Positions 1 through 7,185 of a stretch of 58,122 nt of DNA are shown piece after piece. Made by a program: the position numbers and the translations under genes. How positions within the stretch are numbered: the stretch's first letter is position 1; every line of letters begins with the position of its first letter. This DNA comes from Fuerstiella sp. (GTDB lineage: Bacteria; Planctomycetota; Planctomycetia; Planctomycetales; Planctomycetaceae), in assembly GCA_029247265.1 (NCBI GenBank), contig JAQWLN010000070.1:1-58122 (forward strand), read 5' to 3'. A model generated the notes under the pieces. That model made no database searches, was not told where the DNA came from, and worked only from the letters and a program-made list of their open reading frames with translations.

Positions 1-1134
1 CGAGCAGCGGCCGATCGTGTCGGCTATCCCGTGCTGGTCCGCCCCAGCTACGTGCTTGGTGGGCGAGCGATGGAAATCTGCTACGACCAGGCGTCACTGG
101 TACGATACATGACCGAGGCTGTGGATGTATCGCCGAACAAGCCGGTGCTGATCGACAAGTTTCTGGAAGACGCCATTGAAGTGGACGTCGACGCAGTTTC
201 TGACGGCACCGACACCGTCGTCGGCGGCGTCATGGAACACATCGAAGAAGCCGGCGTCCATTCCGGCGATTCCGCCTGTGCCCTGCCGCCGCATTCTCTG
301 CCAGGTGATGTACTGGACGAAATTCGGACGGCTACTCATGCTCTGGCAAAGGAGCTGCAGGTTTGCGGCCTGATGAATATTCAGTTCGCCGTCAAAGCCG
401 AAGACGATGGCCACGCCGTTTATGTTCTGGAAGTCAATCCGCGAGCCAGCCGCACATCGCCATTCGTATCCAAAGCCACAGGCCGATCATTGGCGAAAAT
501 CGCAGCCAAGGCGATGACGGGGGTATCATTGAAAGAGCAGGGGGTTACGTCAGAGATCGTACCAGAATATACGTCGGTCAAAGAAAGCGTCTTTCCGTTC
601 AACCGGTTCTTTGGTGTGGACATTGTGCTGGGGCCGGAGATGCGTTCGACCGGCGAAGTGATGGGCATCGATGCCGAGTTTCCGATGGCGTTTGCCAAGG
701 CCCAAACAGCCGCCGGTGCGAATCTTCCCAGCACCGGCAACGTGTTCATTAGTATTGCGGCATCGTACAAACAGAAGATGATTGAACCCGCGCGTCGTCT
801 GTTGGCACTGGGTTTCAGCATCGTCTGCACATCGGGCACGGCACGCGTCTTCAAAGATGCCGGACTGGACGTTAATACCGTGAAGAAGCTGCAGGAAGGG
901 CGTCCAAATCTGCTGGACCTGATGGCCAACCAGGAGATCCACTTCATCTTCAACACTCCCAGCGGCAAGGGCGCACGAACAGACGAAGGTCGCATCCGGG
1001 CCGCTTCGGTAACGCACGGAGTACCGTGTGTGACGACGTTACCCGGCTGTCTGGCCGTGGTCGATGCTCTGGAGGCACTCGCCGCACAAGCAGAACCCAG
1101 CGTCACAGCGTTGCAGGACTGGGCTGTAGAGTAG
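1..1134 (+). CDS. carB: Carbamoyl-phosphate synthase large subunit, C-terminal part (5' truncated by window edge)
   Basis: The reading frame is open from base 1 and starts mid-gene; the first visible residues include VGYPVLVRPSYVLGGRAMEI, the conserved start of the second ATP-grasp half of CarB. About 377 residues remain of a protein normally near 1070-1100. The ATP-grasp core continues through NPRASRTSPFVSKATG, a carbamoyl-phosphate synthase signature that includes metal/ATP-binding Glu and Asn. A C-terminal MGS-like allosteric domain follows (GNVFISIAASYKQKM to the TLPGCLAVVDALEAL end). The enzyme makes carbamoyl phosphate from glutamine-derived ammonia, bicarbonate and 2 ATP for pyrimidine and arginine synthesis, together with CarA, which is not in view. 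The TAG stop directly abuts the stop codon of the convergent gene. Confidence 0.97.
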   Translation, partial: RAAADRVGYPVLVRPSYVLGGRAMEICYDQASLVRYMTEAVDVSPNKPVLIDKFLEDAIEVDVDAVSDGTDTVVGGVMEHIEEAGVHSGDSACALPPHSLPGDVLDEIRTATHALAKELQVCGLMNIQFAVKAEDDGHAVYVLEVNPRASRTSPFVSKATGRSLAKIAAKAMTGVSLKEQGVTSEIVPEYTSVKESVFPFNRFFGVDIVLGPEMRSTGEVMGIDAEFPMAFAKAQTAAGANLPSTGNVFISIAASYKQKMIEPARRLLALGFSIVCTSGTARVFKDAGLDVNTVKKLQEGRPNLLDLMANQEIHFIFNTPSGKGARTDEGRIRAASVTHGVPCVTTLPGCLAVVDALEALAAQAEPSVTALQDWAVE

Positions 1135-2433
1135 TCATTGCAGCCTACTTCCCATCAGCTCCAGCACGGTTTCCACCATCGTGGCCACGCCCGTGCGCAG
1201 GGTGAGTTCGAAGTCCGGATAGTAGATCGGTGAATGTAATGACGGCGGTGTCTGTCCGGCGGCCTTGTATTGTTCCAGGCGTCGTTCGCTGACACTGCCA
1301 AGGCGATACATCAGAATCGGTACGCCGGCCTTACCGTACAGACTGAAATCTTCGGCTCCCATGACGGGCTCCACGTATTCCACGTTGTCCTTTCCCACAG
1401 TTCGTTTCAGCACAGAGCCCACCCGGGCGGCAAGATCGTCGTCGTTGTACAGAGAAGGTGTACCTTCCGAAACGGTGACGATTGGTGCCGGGGCACGTGC
1501 ACCGATTGCTACCGCTTTGGCTTTGCGCTCGATGGCTTCCAGCAAATGTTTCCGCACATCGTCAGCGTAGCTGCGCACCGTCAATTGCAGTTTGCATTCG
1601 TCGCCGATGATATTGTGTTTTGTGCCTCCATGGATCGAGCCCACGGTCACAACGGCGGGTTCCAGTGGTTTGATCTCACGACTGACGATCGTCTGCAGCG
1701 ACACCACAAGTTCTGCGGCCAGCAGGACTGGATCGATTGTTGTGTGCGGCGCCGATCCATGGCCGCCCCGTCCTTTCATCGTAATATCTACGCTGTCTAC
1801 GTTGGCAAGTGAGTAACCGCTGCGATAACCGACTTTCCCGGCCTGCATATTGCCCGCCACATGCAGAGCAATGGCCATATCCGGTTTGGGAAATCGTTCA
1901 AACAGGCCGTCTTTCAGCATGGCTTTCGCTCCACCCACACGTTCTTCTGCCGGTTGTCCGATCAGCATCAGCGTTCCCTGCCAGCGGTCTCTGTGTGCCG
2001 CCAGATAACGAGCCACGCCGACAAGATTGGTCATGTGAATGTCGTGCCCACAGGCGTGCATGACACCGGTTTGACTGCCGTCCGTGTTCTTAACGACGAC
2101 TTTCGACGCATATTCCCGTCCGGTTAACTCAGTCACCGGCAATGCATCCAGGTCCGTGCGCAACATCACGGTCGGCCCGTTGCCGTTCTTCAGCAGTGCC
2201 ACAACACCGAACCCACCAACGTTGGAAGTGACGTCAAACCCGGCGGTCTTCCATTCCTGTGCGATCCGCGCGGACGTCTCCTGTTCTTGATATGACAATT
2301 CCGGATGCTGATGTAAATGAAAGTACAGCTGGACCAGTGAATCCAGATTCGCTTCCGTCCAGTCGTCGACGTTCTGGGCAGAGACGATGGATTGTGTCAG
2401 ACCAAACAGCAGCAACGCGCACGTCGTCTTCAT
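1135..2433 (-). CDS. Secreted M20 family amidohydrolase/peptidase
   Basis: A 432-residue M20D-type metallo-amidohydrolase (IAA-amino acid hydrolase/hippurate hydrolase group). Residues 1-19 form a Sec signal peptide ending in VSAQ, so the mature enzyme is probably periplasmic. Visible motifs are HPELSYQE near the N-terminus, HACGHDIHMTNL (metal-binding Cys/His), the PAEERVGGAKAM segment with a catalytic/metal Glu, and GAEDFSLYGKAGVP near the C-terminus, which supplies the last metal ligand region. The family hydrolyses N-acyl amino acids and related amides; the substrate cannot be read from sequence. The gene is convergent with carB with no intergenic base. The 121 bp upstream separate it from the end of the creatininase-family gene on the same strand, so the two may be cotranscribed. 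Confidence 0.93.
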   Translation of the reverse strand: MKTTCALLLFGLTQSIVSAQNVDDWTEANLDSLVQLYFHLHQHPELSYQEQETSARIAQEWKTAGFDVTSNVGGFGVVALLKNGNGPTVMLRTDLDALPVTELTGREYASKVVVKNTDGSQTGVMHACGHDIHMTNLVGVARYLAAHRDRWQGTLMLIGQPAEERVGGAKAMLKDGLFERFPKPDMAIALHVAGNMQAGKVGYRSGYSLANVDSVDITMKGRGGHGSAPHTTIDPVLLAAELVVSLQTIVSREIKPLEPAVVTVGSIHGGTKHNIIGDECKLQLTVRSYADDVRKHLLEAIERKAKAVAIGARAPAPIVTVSEGTPSLYNDDDLAARVGSVLKRTVGKDNVEYVEPVMGAEDFSLYGKAGVPILMYRLGSVSERRLEQYKAAGQTPPSLHSPIYYPDFELTLRTGVATMVETVLELMGSRLQ

Positions 2434-2554
2434 GATGGATGAACCTAAACGGAGGCGGTCAGGAAACGATCGGAAACAGTTGGCGGATCACGGCTGACAC
2501 AATTTCCTGATGTCAGCGGGCGGATTTATCAGGCAGCATTTTTCCGCTTCTCGC

Positions 2555-3337
2555 TTAAAACGGAAATTGCTCGTCGACCGGAGATTCTGCCAGTTCGACA
2601 AGGAATGCGGACAGGCGGTCAACAATTACCTGCATCAGGCGTTCTCCCTTTTCTGCCGTGGCGGGATGAGGATTGCCGGAACCGGTATTCGAAGTCAGCA
2701 GGTGCCAGGCGCGGGTAATGCTTACCCAGCCATTGTTGATGGCGTCAAAGCGAGTCGGGTTGACGGCTCCGTCATCAGCCACGATGGAACCATCGTCGTG
2801 CTTCAGTACAAAGTCGTTGAAGAACGCCAGACCGAGAGCCGTCTCCATTTCGCCTGCGTGATCACCGGCGTCATCAAAGATATCCTTTTGCACGTCCGCG
2901 GTGATGCCTCGAAACCAGTCACACAGGAAGATCTGCACAGGTGTTGTGCCATGCAGTTCTCTTAGCAAGGGCTTGAATTCATTGCCTCCATGGCTGTTCA
3001 GGATCACCAGCTTGTGAATGCCATGACCGTCCAGAGAGTCCACAAGATCCCGTATGACGCAGGCCAGCGTCGATGGATTTACGTTCATCGACAGCCGACA
3101 TTTGGCCTGATTCGTCTCGGTGCCATACGGAATGGCCGGCAGCATCACCACCTTTGCCCCACGATTCCAGGCAGCTTCGCAGACTTTTGAACCGATAATG
3201 TCGGCCTGAAACGTGTCTGTTCCGTACGGCAGATGCAGATTGTGTGGCTCCGTCGCCCCCATGGGCAGTACTGCAACGCTGTATTCGCAGTCTTTGACCT
3301 GGGTATAATTCGTTTCAGAGAGAATCCATGGGCGCAT
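2555..3337 (-). CDS. Creatininase family protein
   Basis: 260 residues, the usual length for the creatininase/formamide-hydrolase fold. Metal-binding signatures are in order: GATEPHNLHLPYGTDT (Glu-x-His...His and Asp), ILNSHGGNE, and DHAGEMETALG carrying the Asp-His and Glu ligands. Family members are cytoplasmic divalent-metal amidohydrolases acting on creatinine or on formamide intermediates such as those of flavin/F420 or mycofactocin pathways. Nothing here fixes the substrate. There is no signal peptide. The start ATG at 3337 lacks a clear Shine-Dalgarno sequence. The gene lies upstream of, and in the same direction as, the M20 amidohydrolase. A dispersed repeat sits 55 bp upstream of its start. 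Confidence 0.9.
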   Translation of the reverse strand: MRPWILSETNYTQVKDCEYSVAVLPMGATEPHNLHLPYGTDTFQADIIGSKVCEAAWNRGAKVVMLPAIPYGTETNQAKCRLSMNVNPSTLACVIRDLVDSLDGHGIHKLVILNSHGGNEFKPLLRELHGTTPVQIFLCDWFRGITADVQKDIFDDAGDHAGEMETALGLAFFNDFVLKHDDGSIVADDGAVNPTRFDAINNGWVSITRAWHLLTSNTGSGNPHPATAEKGERLMQVIVDRLSAFLVELAESPVDEQFPF

Positions 3338-3391
3338 AGGAGTGTGACTTTGGCGTCAAAGGGATGGAATTCAGGAAATTCGGGCCTGACT

Positions 3392-3493
3392 GCGTTTCAC
3401 GCTGACGTGTGGACGTGAAGAACGCTTTTTGGCAGCAGTTTCGTTACTCCCACGAGCCGGTATCGTTTACGACAATAAAATAACTGCTCTAAC
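3392..3493. repeat. Dispersed 102-bp structured repeat, copy A
   Basis: Direct comparison shows this segment matches 48158-48259 over the same length without gaps, roughly 80% identical, with blocks such as AGCAGTTTCGTTACTCCCA and TATCGTTTACGACAA shared. The ends AGCAGTT and AACTGCT are inverted repeats about 46 bases apart, and an inner TCGT-TT-ACGA hairpin is conserved. Copy A lies 55 bp upstream of the creatininase-family start. Mobile, regulatory or RNA function is unknown. Confidence 0.75.
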
Positions 3494-3536
3494 AAAGGTT
3501 AGCGACACGTCTGGCGAGTGTCTTCCGTCACGGCAT

Positions 3537-3560
3537 CATTCACCTGACAGCGGGTGAATG
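3537..3560. repeat. Hairpin-forming inverted repeat
   Basis: CATTCACC and GGTGAATG form an 8-bp perfect stem around an 8-base loop; the outer CCGTCA/TGACGG could extend it with a bulge. It lies in the divergent intergenic region, so it does not terminate either neighbour. It could be an operator or part of a larger repeat. Confidence 0.45.
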
Positions 3561-3760
3561 ACGGCGATTGTTTAGCCGCTTTTTTCAGCCCCTGAAAGGC
3601 CGTTGCATTCCTGGTTGGTGGAAAAATCCATTTGACCGCTGTGGTTGATACGACCGTCAGGACGATAACAAGCTAAGAGCAGTGTGTTTTCAACCGTATT
3701 GGAATTGATAACTCCATGCTCAACAACGGTTTACTGAATTTCCTGGCCGTTGTGAACATC

Positions 3761-3789
3761 TTGACAGCCCCGAATCTTTGGCCTAGTCT
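3761..3789 (+). promoter_or_regulatory. Sigma-70-like promoter for the DegT/StrS aminotransferase
   Basis: TTGACA at 3761-3766 and TAGTCT at 3784-3789 are separated by 17 bases. The -35 is perfect and the -10 matches the consensus at four of six bases. The predicted transcript starts near 3796, some 45 bp before the ATG at 3842. This argues for that start rather than the longer frame from 3716. Confidence 0.6.
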
Positions 3790-3841
3790 GCCGGAGATAT
3801 GCCGTCTTCGGACGGCGTTTAGCAGCGAATGGAGTCGCTCG

Positions 3842-5053
3842 ATGCCCGCCTTTGATGATCCCGCCAACTCGACAGCCCCGGAACCGGTGCCTTTTATTGA
3901 TCTGGTTGCTCAGCACCAGACCATCAAAGAGGAGATCCGTGCGACCGTTGACCATGTATTTGAAACACAACACTTCGTGCTTGGCGAAGAGGTTGATCAG
4001 CTAGAGGCAGAAATTGCCGATTACTGTGACGCACGCCATGCCATTGGATGTGCATCCGGTACTGACGCCCTTGTTTTATCGCTGCTGGCGCTTGGCATTG
4101 GCCAGGGCGACGAAGTCATCACGAGCCCGTTCACCTTCTTTGCCACAGCTGGCGCAATCCACCGCGTAGGTGCTCGCCCGAAGTTTGTGGATATCGATCC
4201 GGTGACCTACAACCTGGACCCGCAGCAGGTTGAGGACGCGATCGACGAGAATACAAAAGCCATCATGCCAGTCCATATTTTTGGACAATGCGCTGATATG
4301 GAAACGCTGTGGCGACTATCGGTTCGCAACAACATTCCGTTGATTGAAGACGCATGTCAGGCGATTGGTGCGGAATACCGCGGTCGTCGCGCGGGAGTGC
4401 TGGGGACGGTGGGCTGTTTCAGCTTCTTCCCCACCAAGAATCTGGGCGGAGCCGGCGACGGTGGAATTATTACGACCGATGATGCTGAATTAGCTGCGCG
4501 GCTGAAACGTTTGAGAGTGCATGGCGACGTCGGCGGGTATAATCATGTGGAAGTCGGCTTCAACAGCCGGCTTGACGCACTGCAGGCCGCCATATTGCGA
4601 GTCAAGCTGCGGCATCTCGAGAATTGGTCAGAAGCGCGACGCCAGAATGCTCGCCGCTATGCGGAACTTTTCCGAGGCCTGAATCTGTTGAGCTCCATTG
4701 ATCCCCCGGTGACGGCTGCTGATCAACGACACGTCTTTAATCAGTACACACTGCGAATTCGCGGTGGCATGCGTGATTCCGTGATGCAGTATATGCGTGA
4801 CGAAGGCGTGGGTTGTGCAGTCTATTATCCCATTCCTCTGCATATGCAGAAGTGCTTCGAATACCTGGGTTACAGGTCTGAGGATTTTCCGGAAAGCAAC
4901 CGGGCGGCAGCTGAAGTTCTGTCTCTGCCAATCTTCTCTGAGCTGACGGACGAACAATTGGTTCGAGTCGCCACTGTGCTGAGTGAGGCCACGTCGTCGA
5001 TGAGCACACTGCGCTTTCCGTCGAGTGGTAATACCGAACGGAAAGCTGCATAA
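3842..5053 (+). CDS. DegT/DnrJ/EryC1/StrS family PLP-dependent aminotransferase
   Basis: 403 residues from ATG 3842, a typical length. Start motif VPFIDLVAQHQTIKEEI is followed by GCASGTDALVLSLLALG (PLP phosphate-binding), EDACQAIGAEYRGRRAG (PLP-ring Asp and Gln) and SFFPTKNLGGAGDGG, whose Lys is the Schiff-base residue. R-L-D-A-L-Q-A-A-I-L at about residues 240-250 is also family-typical. Members convert keto-sugar nucleotides to amino sugars, or act as sugar dehydratases, for surface polysaccharides or natural products. Conservation of the Lys favours the aminotransferase role. No sugar-nucleotide genes are adjacent, so the specific product is unknown. The upstream frame extension is rejected because of the promoter at 3761-3789 and the lack of family-like sequence. 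Confidence 0.93.
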   Translation: MPAFDDPANSTAPEPVPFIDLVAQHQTIKEEIRATVDHVFETQHFVLGEEVDQLEAEIADYCDARHAIGCASGTDALVLSLLALGIGQGDEVITSPFTFFATAGAIHRVGARPKFVDIDPVTYNLDPQQVEDAIDENTKAIMPVHIFGQCADMETLWRLSVRNNIPLIEDACQAIGAEYRGRRAGVLGTVGCFSFFPTKNLGGAGDGGIITTDDAELAARLKRLRVHGDVGGYNHVEVGFNSRLDALQAAILRVKLRHLENWSEARRQNARRYAELFRGLNLLSSIDPPVTAADQRHVFNQYTLRIRGGMRDSVMQYMRDEGVGCAVYYPIPLHMQKCFEYLGYRSEDFPESNRAAAEVLSLPIFSELTDEQLVRVATVLSEATSSMSTLRFPSSGNTERKAA

Positions 5054-5370
5054 CCTGGGGCAGGTTATGTGACCATCGCGGTTGACGCAGCCATTTCCGA
5101 GTTATGGTGCTCACGGAGGTTCCGGATCGCAGCGAACGTCCGGGGAAGAGCCAGGACAGGGTTGAGTGACTTGATGCGTGTCCACCCGTCCTGTCGCTGA
5201 ACGCTCCGCGCGCCCATGGTGCGAGGAACGAACAACGACAGTATTCGATCTGTTTTCCAGCGACCGCTTCCGGATCGTGTGCCACTGGCTCTGTCAGTGC
5301 TTTGTGACTTGCAATCACACACTGGCACAGCCAGTGGCACACGATCTCCTGCTTAGACGCTGAACAGCCT
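5054..5370. other. Convergent intergenic region with palindromic repeat
   Basis: 317 bases between the convergent aminotransferase and small-protein genes. The right half contains the palindromic element at 5273-5346, which could terminate both genes. The left half (about 5060-5260) has no ORF with family similarity. Its minus-strand frame is open but compositionally unlike its neighbours, and it may be a decayed or repeated segment. Confidence 0.6.
5273..5346. repeat. Palindromic repeat family, copy 1 (perfect 18-bp arms)
   Basis: GATCGTGTGCCACTGGCT at 5273-5290 is perfectly complementary to AGCCAGTGGCACACGATC at 5329-5346. The 38-base interior folds further (CAGTG.../CACTGG). The core 5279-5340 aligns with 22861-22920 and 23533-23592, which share GTGCCAC at the left, an internal CACTGGC, and GCCAG(T/A)GG(C/T)AC at the right. 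It lies at the 3' ends of two convergent genes, consistent with bidirectional termination or 3' end protection. Confidence 0.8.
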
Positions 5371-5601
5371 CTAACCGCGAGTAAAATTAGCTCGCAACCA
5401 TGCGTTTTTTCGTCGTTCAACTTCCATCACCCTGGAAAAGAAGCCGCCGTTTGATCGCGACTGAACTGTTGTTCGCGTGGCCCGGTTCTTCTTCGCTCGG
5501 CGCTTGCCCGCTTCAGCTTCAGAGCCCGCGGTTACAGAGAATGCAATCATCAGCGCTACGGCTGTTGTCAGGAATCGTCGCATGGGTACTCTCTTTTTCA
5601 T
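5371..5601 (-). CDS. Small basic secreted planctomycete protein
   Basis: 76 residues, with a signal peptide (positive n-region, then FLTTAVALMIAFSVTAGSEA) followed by a Lys/Arg-rich stretch (AGKRRAKKNRATRT) and a C-terminal block GFFSRVMEVERRKNAWLRAN. Short exported proteins with a similar RRKNAW tail occur in planctomycetes as far as I recall; no function is known. An alternative start at 5583 (MRRFLTT) has a better-spaced Shine-Dalgarno (GAGAG five bases upstream), so the true product may be 70 residues. The strong positive charge suggests interaction with an anionic partner such as nucleic acid, membrane or polysaccharide; this is inference. Transcription would end at the palindrome just downstream. 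Confidence 0.7.
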   Translation of the reverse strand: MKKRVPMRRFLTTAVALMIAFSVTAGSEAEAGKRRAKKNRATRTTVQSRSNGGFFSRVMEVERRKNAWLRANFTRG

Positions 5602-5894
5602 TGGTCATGTAATTCTTTCTGGCGCAGAAGTTTAGACCGTTACCTCAACGCACATATGTCAGGATACATGTGCTTTGTTCGACTCTGACGATTGCCCAGA
5701 TCAGGCTGAAGGGCAACTTGATGGCCACACCTGCACAATTTGCCGGTCACAATTCACTCTGGGCGGGTTCTGCCAATTGGCCGGCCAGGATTTGTGGCAG
5801 AAGAACCAGGGCAGAAACTTCGGACCGGCGTGTCAGGCGTCTGGAAAAGACACATCCCAGAGTGCTGACGCAGGCAGATCTCTTCGCCGCAAAG

Positions 5895-6833
5895 CTACGG
5901 TACTGAGGCGATAGCGCCAGATTCCACACCGGCGACCTTCAGCACGTTTGCCAGCTGGAGGGTGATTTGCGTTGTGTGTTCGGGAGTCAATGGCGGCAAT
6001 GGTGGAGCCGTGCACGCGGTGCAGATTCCACGCAGTCGCATGGCCAGCTTTAATGCAGGAATCAAATTCATGTGGCCCTCAGGGTCCCGATAAATGTGCT
6101 CGAAAACCTGTTCTACAACATTCCTGAGCCGCTCTGTTTCCGCTTTATCACCACGTTTTGACGCTTCGAACAGATCAACATACGTGTGCGGCAACAGATT
6201 GCCTCCACCACAAACGCCTCCATCCGCTCCGGCGGCAACCGCCTGTGGAATAAGTTCTTCCGGCCCCATGAATACGGAGAAGTCAGGATCGTCTGAGAAA
6301 GTCCTGCACAACTGTTGAAAGTATTCGAAGTCGCCGCTGCTGTCCTTCACGCCCACAATGTTCTGGTGAGTTGAAAGATCAACGACGGTGTCCAGCGCCA
6401 AATGGATTTCCACACAGCCCGGCATGTTGTAGAGCATCAATGGAAGCGGTGACGAGTCCGCGAGTTGTCGAAACCAGTCCGCAACCGCGTTCTGACTGGT
6501 GGCGAAATAATATGGGGCAGCCGCCACGACCGCCGCTGCTCCGTTAGCTGCGGCGTGTTCCGCCAGATGGATGGATTCCGCCAACGACGTATCTGTGACG
6601 CCCACAAGCACCGGCACGCGACCAGCAGCGGCTTCACAGACGACTTCCACCATCTCATAGCGAATCTGGTACGTCAGGGATGGGCCTTCGCCGGTCGTCC
6701 CCAAGACGAACAGGCCGTTCACGCCGCCCGCCAGCAAGTGGTCGACAATGCGACGGACAGCCTCAACATCCAGTTGGTCCGGACGCGTTAAGGGAGTGAC
6801 AACGGGGGGAACGATTCCTGAAAATCGGGGCAT
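5895..6833 (-). CDS. Dihydrodipicolinate synthase (DapA) family lyase/aldolase
   Basis: 312 residues with the DapA TIM-barrel layout: GIVPPVVTPLT start, GLFVLGTTGEGPSLT (the GTTGE substrate-carboxylate loop), MLYNMPG (catalytic Tyr context), and VGVKDSSGDFEYF with the Schiff-base Lys. The family includes DapA, N-acetylneuraminate lyase, KDG aldolase and related pyruvate-dependent enzymes. The C-terminal part is divergent and no lysine-pathway genes are adjacent. I therefore do not call it dapA; a catabolic aldolase is equally possible. Cytoplasmic, no signal peptide. The 293 bp between it and the small gene at 5601 show no further gene. Confidence 0.88.
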   Translation of the reverse strand: MPRFSGIVPPVVTPLTRPDQLDVEAVRRIVDHLLAGGVNGLFVLGTTGEGPSLTYQIRYEMVEVVCEAAAGRVPVLVGVTDTSLAESIHLAEHAAANGAAAVVAAAPYYFATSQNAVADWFRQLADSSPLPLMLYNMPGCVEIHLALDTVVDLSTHQNIVGVKDSSGDFEYFQQLCRTFSDDPDFSVFMGPEELIPQAVAAGADGGVCGGGNLLPHTYVDLFEASKRGDKAETERLRNVVEQVFEHIYRDPEGHMNLIPALKLAMRLRGICTACTAPPLPPLTPEHTTQITLQLANVLKVAGVESGAIASVP

Positions 6834-7185
6834 GAGCGGAATTCCAAATCTGAGCAGGAAGCTGCGTCGAACTCTGGGCTGTGGATTTCATGTACTTCGA
6901 TTCTACCCGTCAGAATCCATCGAGGCCACGATTGACCTGACGTAAGCACGAGCAAAGAAGACATTGGAATCCGACCCACACGTCTGGCGGGTGATTTCCG
7001 AATCAACGGATTGCATGAAATAGGTCACGCGTGAGTCATTTCGGGAAACGGGCGATGCCCGTTTCCGGCAGTCGGGCTGGAATCTCTGGTGACTGTATTG
7101 CGACCGTCTGTTCCCCTACAATTTGTATTACCTTTACGTAACCCAATGTTGATTCCCGGAATCTTCGCACCAGAAGGGGTGCTTG
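6834..7185. other. Divergent intergenic region upstream of the transhydrogenase operon
   Basis: 352 bases between the divergent dapA-family gene and pntAA. It holds a perfect 10-bp hairpin (7044-7066) and a TACAAT -10-like hexamer at 7117-7122 for pntAA, without a convincing -35. No ORF of coding character was seen. Confidence 0.55.
7044..7066. repeat. Perfect 10-bp stem hairpin (GGAAACGGGC / GCCCGTTTCC)
   Basis: The arms at 7044-7053 and 7057-7066 are exactly complementary with a three-base GAT loop. No T-run follows on either strand, and the flanking genes diverge, so it is not a terminator of either. It could be a regulator-binding palindrome or a dispersed short palindrome upstream of pntAA. 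Confidence 0.6.

Larger units (their letters stand above)
3338..3841. other. Gene-free divergent intergenic region
   Basis: Five hundred bases between the divergent creatininase-family and aminotransferase genes. It holds a dispersed 102-bp repeat (3392-3493), an 8-bp-stem inverted repeat (3537-3544 with 3553-3560) and a good sigma-70-like promoter for the aminotransferase (3761-3789). A longer upstream extension of the aminotransferase frame from 3716 exists, but it has no family similarity and would contain the promoter, so I treat it as noncoding. Confidence 0.7.

Noticed and set aside
3716-3841. N-terminal extension of the aminotransferase
   Set aside because: It has no family similarity and contains a TTGACA-17-TAGTCT promoter, so translation most likely starts at 3842.
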